Assembly: GCA_947460565.1 (NCBI GenBank)
Contig: CANHJJ010000165.1
Location: 1-5,174, forward strand
Direction: 5' to 3'
Length of the DNA stretch: 5,174 nt
From: Bacteroidota bacterium
Lineage (GTDB): Bacteria > Bacteroidota > Bacteroidia > UKL13-3
The notes beneath the pieces are model-generated. The model saw nothing but the letters and a program-made list of their open reading frames with translations. It made no database searches and had not been told where the DNA came from. A program made the translations under genes and the position numbers. Below are positions 1 to 5,174 of this stretch, one piece after another (positions within the stretch are counted from its first letter, which is position 1; each line of letters opens with the position of its first letter).

Positions 1-1830
1 ATATGAACTCACATTTGCACCAAAATACTTACCACTAATGATATTGCCTTTTGTCGCTAATTGAGATTTAAAGATGGCTTGTTGACCTGCATCGCTTCCT
101 CCACTCAAATGTAAAACCTGCTTGCGCCAAGCTTGAATACTATCTGACGAGGTTTCATAATATATTAATTTATCCAAATAATTATCTACTTCCTCATTGC
201 TTGAAGCGGATATACGACCAGTGGCAATGGCAGGTTCTTTGGTACTTCCAGCAAGGCCTGCAGTAAACATATTATCACTAGCAGGCTCTCCTATGGATGG
301 GACAAGGTTGTTTGCAAAATATTCATTGGTGCTAGGTAATCTAGATAAGCTGTTTTGGTAACCTCTACCCAATAATAATAGAAATGAAGGTTTGATAAGT
401 TGCTTAGTTAAAAGATGATTTGAAAACCTTCTTACAGCCAGTGGGTGAGGATATCCATAAAAATACAAATCATATAATTGATTACTATTTACCAACAAAG
501 TATTGTATTTGCTCGACCTATATTGTTTGTATCGAGTGGCCGCAGTATTCAATTTCTCATTCGACACAATCAAAAATTCATAGTTGTTATTTGGATCAAT
601 TGAAACAAAATTGACTGGTTGCAAAGCCTCAACTGCCGTAACATCTATAGAGTCGCAAAGAAATATTTCGTGAGGCTTTCCATCATTGTTTAATAAGGCA
701 TGAATTTCATTGCTATTCTTACATGTGACTGTTATTCTTTGACCTAAACTTAAATCATATAGAATGGGATTTTGAAGCCCAACAGGATATGAATCAAATT
801 TAAAATAAGACCTCAATCCTACTTGAAGGGCATTGTGTTTAAACCTTAAAATAGATTGATTGCCTAAATTAAACAACCTTGCATATTTTAAGTTTACAAA
901 GGATACCGCTTGTATATCACTTGCCACACCCAAATCATTTACCACATCAAATCGAAAGCGGGTGCTGCTATTGCCTATGTTTGAGTTAGACAATTTATTA
1001 CTAAATGTATTTACGCCATATCCCACAAAACTCGAATCTTTTATAGTAGTATAATTTCCAGCATCAGCAGCCACGCTGATTCGCAAATGGTGGTTTACCA
1101 TATTGGCATTCAGGTTGGCATTGCTATTTCCAAACACCTTTGTTTCGTAACTTGGACTAAATCCTGAGGCTGCTGCAAACGGTGTATTGAAAGTAAACTC
1201 TCTGCTCTCTCCCGCATTTATCAAGGAACCCACCCAACCTTCACCATCCAAATAAGGGCTTAAATAATAGGGATCAGGGTATGAGGGTATGAAACCACCA
1301 CGGTAATAAAAATCCTTGAGTACTACGTTTTGGTTAAAGGTAAAATAAGGTTCAGGTGCATAGGATGCGTAGTTTGTATCATTTAACTCACCCAATCTTG
1401 CTCCCATTTTTGGACTACTTGCAGGAAGGATAGTCAAGAAATAATAGGCCGTATCTGTGTATAAACTATACAAAGTATGCACTTGGTCTGATGGGCTTCT
1501 ATACAATTCAGTATCTAGTTTCCCATCATTTTTGTCTGCATAAAATTCAATATAATCGCTTGGGTCAAACCGACCATCCTTGTCACCATAAATAAATATC
1601 GCTTGCTCTTGTCCATCTCTATACAATTGAAATCGCTTGGGGTGAGTGCCTTCCACATCTATGCCTGCTGCAGCTAGGGTGGCCGCATCTATTCTATAAA
1701 TACCTTGTTTGGCTATTTTAAATTTATAGTAAGGCTGACCCGCTTGTATCCATTCAAATCCAAAGGGCTGCGCCCACGCACTTGAAAGCACACACAAGGA
1801 AAACAGAAATAGAAAACTTCTTTTGGCCAT
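1..1830 (-). CDS. porU2: C25-family (gingipain-like) peptidase, putative T9SS sortase PorU2 type; partial, C-terminus beyond window
   Basis: All 610 codons from the ATG at 1830 to the left edge were read and are open, with no stop or frameshift. Residues 1-20 form a Sec signal peptide: basic n-region (MAKR), Phe/Leu-rich core, and a likely cut after AWA. Residues 31-48 (GQPYYKFKIAKQGIYRID) and 82-110 (GDKDGRFD, DYIEFYADKNDG, ELY) match the N-terminal domain of Bacteroidota C25/PorU2 proteins as I know them. The start of the C25 fold is visible at 460-469 (YPHPLAVRRF), 483-490 (FLLLLGRG), 509-520 (LVPSIGEPASDN), 533-540 (PAIATGRI) and 568-578 (WRKQVLHLSGG). Known family members are much longer, and their catalytic His and Cys lie after the point where this window stops, so activity cannot be judged. 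PorU cleaves T9SS C-terminal signals at the outer surface; the PorU2 role is less clear. An in-frame ATG at 1905 would add 25 residues. I prefer 1830 because it gives a standard signal peptide. Confidence is high for the C25 family and moderate for the PorU2 subtype. Confidence 0.85.
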   Translation of the reverse strand, partial: MAKRSFLFLFSLCVLSSAWAQPFGFEWIQAGQPYYKFKIAKQGIYRIDAATLAAAGIDVEGTHPKRFQLYRDGQEQAIFIYGDKDGRFDPSDYIEFYADKNDGKLDTELYRSPSDQVHTLYSLYTDTAYYFLTILPASSPKMGARLGELNDTNYASYAPEPYFTFNQNVVLKDFYYRGGFIPSYPDPYYLSPYLDGEGWVGSLINAGESREFTFNTPFAAASGFSPSYETKVFGNSNANLNANMVNHHLRISVAADAGNYTTIKDSSFVGYGVNTFSNKLSNSNIGNSSTRFRFDVVNDLGVASDIQAVSFVNLKYARLFNLGNQSILRFKHNALQVGLRSYFKFDSYPVGLQNPILYDLSLGQRITVTCKNSNEIHALLNNDGKPHEIFLCDSIDVTAVEALQPVNFVSIDPNNNYEFLIVSNEKLNTAATRYKQYRSSKYNTLLVNSNQLYDLYFYGYPHPLAVRRFSNHLLTKQLIKPSFLLLLGRGYQNSLSRLPSTNEYFANNLVPSIGEPASDNMFTAGLAGSTKEPAIATGRISASSNEEVDNYLDKLIYYETSSDSIQAWRKQVLHLSGGSDAGQQAIFKSQLATKGNIISGKYFGANVSSY

Positions 1831-2019
1831 ATTAAAACGCTTTGGCAATTTAAGATAATTTGATGGAATGTTTTGAGGTGATGAATTGTTAATTTTATTT
1901 AGCATTTCACTGATATTTCCAATTTAGCGTGTTTATTAATTATGCTACATTTTCAATCTTTTCATTTTCTTAATTCTATTTACAATTTTGATATTCATTA
2001 CTAATTCTTACATTCGTTA
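1831..2019. other. Divergent A/T-rich intergenic region between the C25 gene and the VOC lipoprotein gene
   Basis: This stretch separates two genes transcribed away from each other, so it should hold both promoters. I looked on both strands for the Bacteroidota promoter pattern (TTTG box near -33 and TAnnTTTG near -7) and found no convincing match with correct spacing. Neither gene start has a Shine-Dalgarno-like purine run; both follow A/T-rich leaders ending in TAATATG or TTAATG, as is common in this phylum. On the minus strand the C25 reading frame stays open up to a second ATG at 1905, and stops appear beyond it. Confidence 0.5.
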
Positions 2020-2517
2020 ATGAAAAAACTATTCATCATTGCGTTTGCGGCAGTTTTAGCGTGCTGTAATTCCATCAATAACAAAACAAACAATACAGAA
2101 AACACTCACAACAAAATGGAAACAAATAATCAAAACGACAGCACTCCTAAGGTTACAGGCATAGGTGGTATTTTCTTTTTTTCAAGCAATCCTAAAGAAA
2201 CGAGAGAATGGTATAAAAACAATTTAGGAATGGATGTAAATGATTATGGTTCAACCTTTGAATCTCGTGACATGCATAATGCAGAGGAAATTACCCGATT
2301 ACAATGGAGTCCTTTTAAAACTGGCAGTGAATACTTTGCTCCCTCTAAAAAGGAATTTATGATAAACTACCGTGTACAAAACATAGAAGGGCTAGTAAAA
2401 AAACTAACTGATAATGGTGCGACCATAGTTGATACTATTCAAGATTCAGAATTCGGAAAGTTCGTTCATATTATGGATGCAGATGGCAATAAAATAGAAC
2501 TTTGGGAGCCTAAATAA
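2020..2517 (+). CDS. VOC (glyoxalase/bleomycin-resistance fold) domain lipoprotein
   Basis: The 165-residue protein starts with a lipoprotein signal: KK, a hydrophobic core, and a lipobox V12-L13-A14-C15, followed by a second Cys. Residues 17-43 are a flexible tether rich in Asn and Thr. From about residue 44 to the end lies one complete VOC domain with familiar motifs: TGIGGIFFF (46-54), REWYKNNLG (62-70), LQWSPF (94-99), FMINYRV (113-119), GKFVHIMD (146-153) and GNKIELWEP (156-164). E160 sits where VOC enzymes place a metal-binding Glu, but the usual first-strand His position lies in GIGGIFFF and is not His. Metal binding and the reaction are therefore uncertain, and no substrate can be named. 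Most relatives I know of this WSPF-type subfamily are short cytoplasmic proteins without the N-terminal extension. M33 could serve as an internal start giving such a form. The protein is probably anchored to a membrane on the periplasmic side. Confidence 0.87.
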   Translation: MKKLFIIAFAAVLACCNSINNKTNNTENTHNKMETNNQNDSTPKVTGIGGIFFFSSNPKETREWYKNNLGMDVNDYGSTFESRDMHNAEEITRLQWSPFKTGSEYFAPSKKEFMINYRVQNIEGLVKKLTDNGATIVDTIQDSEFGKFVHIMDADGNKIELWEPK

Positions 2518-2553
2518 ATCCTAATTTAACCTTAAAGATATTTCATATAAAAA

Positions 2554-2622
2554 GGAGTCGTCCTGTCGAGCGAATACTGTCATGTCGAGCGGAGTCTGTC
2601 ATGTCGAGCGGAGTCGAGACAT
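2554..2622. repeat. Tandem run of ~19-bp palindromic repeat units (three units plus a partial)
   Basis: Unit 1 (2565-2583, GTCGAGCGAATACTGTCAT) and unit 2 (2584-2602, GTCGAGCGGAGTCTGTCAT) are abutting 19-mers that differ at three positions. Unit 3 (2603-2622) shares GTCGAGCGGAGTC and ends in GAGACAT. A degenerate tail of an earlier unit, GGAGTCGTCCT, sits at 2554-2564. The units are directly abutting with no spacers, so this is not a CRISPR array. The block begins 36 bases after the VOC stop codon and is much richer in G+C than its surroundings. The core TCGAGCGGAGTCGAGA occurs again, inverted, at 3890-3905. From memory, similar TCGAG...GTCGAGA palindromes are scattered through many Bacteroidota intergenic regions, which would make this a REP-like element; I could not check this. 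Confidence 0.85.
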
Positions 2623-2632
2623 AGACAGACTC
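2592..2632. repeat. Extended REP-like hairpin formed by repeat units 2 and 3
   Basis: GAGTCTGTC at 2592-2600 is perfectly complementary to GACAGACTC at 2624-2632. Inside it, ATG (2601-2603) pairs with CAT (2620-2622), leaving A2623 bulged. The innermost TCGA (2604-2607) pairs with TCGA (2614-2617) around a GCGGAG loop, with GA (2618-2619) as a two-base bulge. That is 16 pairs in total. In the plus-strand transcript the outer stem is followed by the pyrimidine-rich TCTTTCCTTT (2631-2640, overlapping the stem by two bases). It could therefore act as a weak terminator for the VOC gene, although the T-run is interrupted by C. Confidence 0.65.
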
Positions 2633-2644
2633 TTTCCTTTAAGC

Positions 2645-2663
2645 CATTTCTCGACTCAGCTCC
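2645..2663. repeat. Degenerate inverted copy of the repeat, pairing with unit 3
   Basis: TCTCGACTCAGCTC (2649-2662) is the reverse complement of GAGCGGAGTCGAGA (2606-2619) with one mismatch in 14. The two arms are separated by 29 bases and could form a second stem. Compared with the full repeat, this copy keeps the right half (read on the minus strand as GAGTCGAGAAATG) and has lost the left half. Two copies facing each other across a short spacer is the layout of a REPIN (REP doublet forming a hairpin). Confidence 0.6.
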
Positions 2664-2679
2664 TTTAGACTGGCAAATG

Positions 2680-2698
2680 ATTAATTTTGACAATTAAT
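2680..2698. other. Short A/T-only inverted repeat upstream of the DUF1801 gene
   Basis: ATTAATT (2680-2686) and AATTAAT (2692-2698) are perfect reverse complements around TTGAC. This could be an operator-like dyad for the downstream two-gene unit. In A/T-rich DNA a 7-bp A/T palindrome is not rare, so this is only a weak candidate. Apart from it, I see nothing recognisable between 2664 and the start codon at 2817. Confidence 0.2.
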
Positions 2699-2816
2699 TT
2701 ATTTGGGAAAGGAAACATAAGAGGCATTGTAGAAAATAGTCATTATCATCTGGGTCAAATTTTAATCATCAAAAACCTAATTAAAGAAATGAACCATACA
2801 AATTAATTTAACTAGC

Positions 2817-3221
2817 ATGGCAGAATTAAAAACCAAACAAAACGAAGCTAGCGTAAACGATTTTATTAATAGCATTGCTGAGGAACAAAAACGAAAAGAT
2901 TTAGTTGCCATTAAAGATTTAATGGAAAAGGCTACCAAAGCCAAAGCCAAAATGTGGGGACCTGCCATTATTGGTTTTGGGGACAGATTACTAGTTTATG
3001 AAAGCGGTCGCAAATTAGATTGGTTTGTGATGGGCTTTTCTCCTCGTAAGCAAAATATCGCCTTATATATTAATGATGCAGTTTCAAGCAATCAGGACTT
3101 ATTAAAACGTTTGGGTAAATACAAAACAGGCAAAGGCTGTTTATATATAAACAAATTAAGTGAAGTTGATTTGGATGTGCTAAAAGAAATTATTCAAAAA
3201 GGATTACAATCCGATTCATAA
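2817..3221 (+). CDS. DUF1801 domain protein (YdhG-like)
   Basis: The 134-residue cytoplasmic protein has no signal peptide and consists of one complete DUF1801 domain. Diagnostic motifs are MWGPAIIGFGD (46-56), VYESGRKLDWFVMGFSPRK (60-78), ALYIN (82-86), LGKYKTGKGCLYINKL (99-114) and the C-terminal DVLKEIIQKG helix (120-129). The N-terminal helix (13-43) ends in a Lys/Ala-rich stretch. Bacillus subtilis YdhG (Fra), a frataxin-like iron chaperone, belongs to the broader DUF1801 group, but this distant member cannot be assigned that role from sequence alone. The ATG at 2817 puts the domain at the family's usual distance from the N-terminus. Another ATG at 2789 is out of frame and opens only a five-codon reading frame. 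The gene lies 26 bases before the DUF6265-like lipoprotein gene, so the two are probably one transcript. Confidence 0.9.
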   Translation: MAELKTKQNEASVNDFINSIAEEQKRKDLVAIKDLMEKATKAKAKMWGPAIIGFGDRLLVYESGRKLDWFVMGFSPRKQNIALYINDAVSSNQDLLKRLGKYKTGKGCLYINKLSEVDLDVLKEIIQKGLQSDS

Positions 3222-3247
3222 CAAATAACAGCTAATACATAAATACT

Positions 3248-3751
3248 ATGAACAAATTGATAAAAAATATAAGCACAATAAGCATTTCATTATGGGCTTT
3301 AATTGCATGCAATGATTCAAGCAAATCATTACCTGCAAACAATTATAGTCGAACAAAAGGTTTTGATTGGCTTGAGGGAACTTGGGAGAACCAATCAAAA
3401 GAGGGAACACTTACCGAGTCATGGGAAAAGATGAACGATTCAACATTTAAGGGTCAAAGTTATTTTGTAACAGGAACTGACACCTCATTTTCTGAATCCA
3501 TTAGTTTGGTGCAAAGGAATGGAGAGTTATTGTTCATTCCAGTCGTTAAAGATCAAAACAATGGATTGGGAATTAGTTTTAGGTTGATAACCATGAATGA
3601 AAAAGACTTGATTTTTGAAAATGCCGAGCATGACTACCCTCAAAGAATAAGTTATCATCATGTTTCCAATGATTCTCTTATAGCCGAGATATCTGGTAAC
3701 AAAGGAGGCGAACTGAAATCAGAACAGTTTCCAATGAGAAGAAAGTCATAA
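3248..3751 (+). CDS. DUF6265-like lipoprotein
   Basis: The 167-residue protein begins with a lipoprotein signal: MNKLIKN, a hydrophobic core, and lipobox L18-I19-A20-C21. After a short polar tether comes a domain that I recognise as DUF6265-like. It has the opening FDWLEGTWE (39-47), a conserved ESW (57-59), SFRLITM (110-116) and the hallmark FENAEHDYPQRISY (123-136), which ends a predicted beta-strand-rich barrel of lipocalin-like character. The biochemical role of the family is unknown to me, and no catalytic residues can be assigned; H128 and D129 of the hallmark motif are the obvious conserved polar residues. The Cys is followed by NDSS, which is not an obvious surface-export signal, so its final location is open. 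It is probably cotranscribed with the DUF1801 gene. An A/T hairpin that starts four bases after the stop codon may end the transcript. Confidence 0.83.
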   Translation: MNKLIKNISTISISLWALIACNDSSKSLPANNYSRTKGFDWLEGTWENQSKEGTLTESWEKMNDSTFKGQSYFVTGTDTSFSESISLVQRNGELLFIPVVKDQNNGLGISFRLITMNEKDLIFENAEHDYPQRISYHHVSNDSLIAEISGNKGGELKSEQFPMRRKS

Positions 3752-3754
3752 CTT

Positions 3755-3780
3755 AAAATAATAATTTACTATATTATTTT
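3755..3780 (+). terminator. A/T-only hairpin, possible terminator of the DUF1801-DUF6265 unit
   Basis: AAAATAATA (3755-3763) and TATTATTTT (3772-3780) are perfect 9-bp reverse complements around an 8-base loop, beginning four bases after the lipoprotein stop codon. The 3' arm ends in TTTT, followed by CTTTTC. Position and T-run suit an intrinsic terminator, but the stem has no G-C pair and would be weak. In A/T-rich DNA such a dyad can arise by chance. Confidence 0.35.
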
Positions 3781-3885
3781 CTTTTCAAGTTAACTTATAG
3801 ACTATGCGAAAATTTTCAATAACTCATAGGATAAGCCAATGCTTTTAATTAGCGGTGCCGAAAAACAGATAAACTCACCCCAAGC

Positions 3886-3912
3886 CAGTTCTCGACTCCG
3901 CTCGAACTGACA
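3886..3912. repeat. Isolated REP-like palindrome, inverted relative to the 2554-2622 copies
   Basis: The reverse complement of 3889-3912 matches 2597-2620 at 21 of 24 positions, including the uninterrupted 16-base core TCGAGCGGAGTCGAGA. It folds in the same way: TCGA (3892-3895) pairs with TCGA (3902-3905) around a 6-base loop, a two-base bulge (3890-3891) follows, and CAGT (3886-3889) pairs with ACTG (3906-3909). The outer stem differs in sequence from the copy near 2600 but still pairs. No partner copy lies nearby. Confidence 0.8.
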
Positions 3913-3955
3913 ATCCTACCACTACAAATCAATCAAACCACTACTGAACAATAAA

Positions 3956-3982
3956 GAATTGCCTAAATGCCTTTAGCAATTT
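3956..3982. promoter_or_regulatory. Bulged hairpin upstream of the helicase gene
   Basis: AATTG (3957-3961) pairs with CAATT (3977-3981) and CTAAA (3963-3967) pairs with TTTAG (3972-3976). The loop is TGCC, C3962 is a single bulge, and a G-T pair can close the base. It ends 26 bases before the helicase ATG and would lie in its leader if transcription starts upstream; otherwise it may terminate upstream transcription. No consensus promoter is visible nearby. The remainder of 3781-3955 holds nothing recognisable except the REP-like copy. Confidence 0.3.
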
Positions 3983-4008
3983 CCTGAAAATACATTAATA
4001 TTGAAAAG

Positions 4009-5174
4009 ATGAACATGGATGTAGAAAACGAGTGGTTTAAACTGGCTTCAGATGTGGTGAATTACACGTCCCAAAACCTTTTTTTGACAGGAAAGGCAGG
4101 TACAGGAAAAACCACTTTTTTAAAATATATAAAGTCTCAAACCCAAAAGCATACAGCCGTTGTTGCGCCAACAGGGGTAGCAGCCATCAATGCGGGTGGT
4201 GTGACCATGCATTCTTTTTTTCATCTACCCTTTATTCCCTATGTACCTGGCCAAACCAATATGTTTGGTGATATCAAAACGGCCGACAAACATGCCTTGA
4301 TAAAGGGTGTAAGATTTAACCGTGAAAAGATTGAATTACTAAATGAATTAGAACTACTCATTATAGATGAAGTGAGTATGCTAAGGGCTGATATGCTTGA
4401 TGCCATAGATGATTTGCTTAGGTATTTTAGGCGCAACAGCAGAGATGCATTTGGGGGAGTGCAGGTTTTGTTTATAGGAGATTTGTTTCAGTTGCCTCCT
4501 GTAGTGGGTGATGAAGAATGGGCTTTGATGAAAAACGATTATAGTAGTCCTTTTTTCTTTAGTGCCAAGGTAATTGAAAACAACCCTCCCCTGTTTATTG
4601 AACTGAAGAAAATGTATAGGCAGAATGAAAAACAATTCATTCAATTGCTTAACAATATACGTAACAACAATTTGGATGATTACGATTTTGAGATACTAAA
4701 CGAAAGGTATAATCGAGATGCCATGGACCTTTCGGACAATGTGATTACATTAACCACTCATAACCGTGCGGCAGACCAAATAAATGGGCAAGAATTGGCT
4801 AAGTTGGATGGAGAATTAATTAGCTTTCCAGGTGAAATAAAAGGTGAATTTTCAGACAAGGCACTGCCCACAGAGATGAACCTAGATTTGAAGATTGGCG
4901 CTCAAATCATGTTTATTAAAAACGATATTAGTGGAGAAAGAAAATACTTTAATGGAAAGTTAGCCACTGTTAAAAGTTTAAGTCCAAACGAGATTGTTGT
5001 TTCATTGTCCGAAAGCCACGATGAGCTTACTATATCCAAAGAGAAATGGAGCAATATTAGATACAATTTCAATAAAGACACCAATAAAGTTGAGGAAGAG
5101 GAATTAGGTAGTTTTACCCAATACCCAATCAGATTGGCTTGGGCCATTACCATTCATAAAAGCCAAGGATTAAC
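4009..5174 (+). CDS. Pif1/RecD-like superfamily 1 DNA helicase, partial (C-terminus beyond window)
   Basis: The frame is open for 388 codons from the ATG at 4009 to the right edge. The helicase motifs run in the expected order: Walker A GKAGTGKT (28-35), motif Ia region APTGVAAINAGGVTMHSFF (beginning near 53), Walker B LIIDEVSM (117-124), motif III GDLFQLPPV (157-165), motif IV region MYRQNEKQF (202-210), a strand with THNRAADQIN (250-259), and AITIHKSQGL (379-388) at the window end. DEVSM, GDxxQLPPV and TIHKSQG together are typical of Pif1-like and RecD-like 5'-to-3' DNA helicases. The Walker A motif lies only 28 residues from the start, so there is no N-terminal accessory domain. The final arginine motif and any C-terminal domain lie outside. 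A second ATG at 4015 is equally possible; I chose the first because GAAAAG lies directly upstream. Bacteroidota have several such helicases with roles in replication or repair; the exact one cannot be named. Confidence 0.92.
   Translation, partial: MNMDVENEWFKLASDVVNYTSQNLFLTGKAGTGKTTFLKYIKSQTQKHTAVVAPTGVAAINAGGVTMHSFFHLPFIPYVPGQTNMFGDIKTADKHALIKGVRFNREKIELLNELELLIIDEVSMLRADMLDAIDDLLRYFRRNSRDAFGGVQVLFIGDLFQLPPVVGDEEWALMKNDYSSPFFFSAKVIENNPPLFIELKKMYRQNEKQFIQLLNNIRNNNLDDYDFEILNERYNRDAMDLSDNVITLTTHNRAADQINGQELAKLDGELISFPGEIKGEFSDKALPTEMNLDLKIGAQIMFIKNDISGERKYFNGKLATVKSLSPNEIVVSLSESHDELTISKEKWSNIRYNFNKDTNKVEEEELGSFTQYPIRLAWAITIHKSQGL

Noticed and set aside
420..614. Plus-strand open frame of 64 codons
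   Set aside because: It lies opposite the C25 gene, which is continuously open and has strong family motifs here (YPHPLAVRRF falls in this stretch). The plus-strand product has no recognisable feature.
860..1054. Plus-strand open frame of 64 codons
   Set aside because: Antisense shadow of the C25 reading frame, with no start signal and no recognisable motif.
1906..2019. Bacteroidota-type promoter (TTTG and TAnnTTTG) for the VOC gene, for example around TACAATTTTG near 1981
   Set aside because: The spacing inside the -7 box is wrong and no properly placed -33 TTTG was found, so I could not support a promoter call.
2554..2622. Possible CRISPR array
   Set aside because: The 19-bp units abut with no unique spacers, diverge from each other, and no cas gene is near.
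2777..2968. Minus-strand open frame of 63 codons over the DUF1801 gene start
   Set aside because: The opposite strand encodes a clear DUF1801 protein. The apparent hydrophobic stretches mirror its Lys/Ala-rich helix.
3804..3848. Tiny plus-strand open frame of 14 codons (MRKFSITHRISQCF) after the DUF6265-like gene
   Set aside because: Too short, no ribosome-binding signal, and no recognisable motif or context.
1635..3885. 13-base inverted match GCTTGGGGTGAGT (1635-1647) with 3873-3885
   Set aside because: One copy is inside the C25 coding region, there is no extension on either side, and a 13-base match in a window of this size is plausible by chance.
4239..5153. Three minus-strand open frames (4239-4436, 4381-4644, 4902-5153)
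   Set aside because: All lie antisense to the helicase, whose ordered motifs fix the coding strand. Their Ser/Leu-rich products are typical shadows.

Overview
The window looks like chromosomal DNA of a Bacteroidota (Bacteroidetes) bacterium. The evidence is the low G+C content, start codons that follow A/T-rich leaders without clear Shine-Dalgarno sites, Bacteroidota-style small lipoproteins, and above all a gingipain-like C25 protein of the type IX secretion system (T9SS) type. The class or genus cannot be fixed from this sequence.

Layout, left to right. (1) Positions 1-1830, minus strand: the first 610 codons of a large secreted C25-family protein resembling the PorU2 group of putative T9SS sortases. 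It enters from the left edge and lacks its C-terminal part, including the region where the catalytic His and Cys would be. (2) 1831-2019: divergent, A/T-rich intergenic region. (3) 2020-2517, plus: a small VOC (glyoxalase-fold) protein carrying a lipoprotein signal and an Asn/Thr-rich tether. (4) 2518-2816: intergenic region with a compact cluster of palindromic repeats: a tandem run of 19-bp units, a long hairpin and a degenerate inverted copy. (5) 2817-3221, plus: a DUF1801 protein. (6) 3248-3751, plus: a DUF6265-like lipoprotein, 26 bases after the DUF1801 gene and probably co-transcribed with it. (7) 3752-4008: intergenic region with an A/T-only terminator-like hairpin, an isolated inverted copy of the same palindromic repeat, and a bulged hairpin just upstream of the next gene. 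(8) 4009 to the right edge, plus: the first 388 codons of a Pif1/RecD-like superfamily 1 DNA helicase, cut by the window end.

No single pathway links these genes. The C25 protein would act in T9SS-dependent export or surface processing, and the helicase in DNA maintenance. The three small genes between them are orphan-domain proteins, two of them predicted lipoproteins. I see no defence system, CRISPR array, insertion sequence, tRNA or rRNA. The least ordinary signal is the repeat family: its copies share an identical core hairpin and bulge, while the flanking stem differs between copies by changes that preserve pairing. That points to selection or copying of a structure (REP/REPIN-like element) and not to chance similarity.
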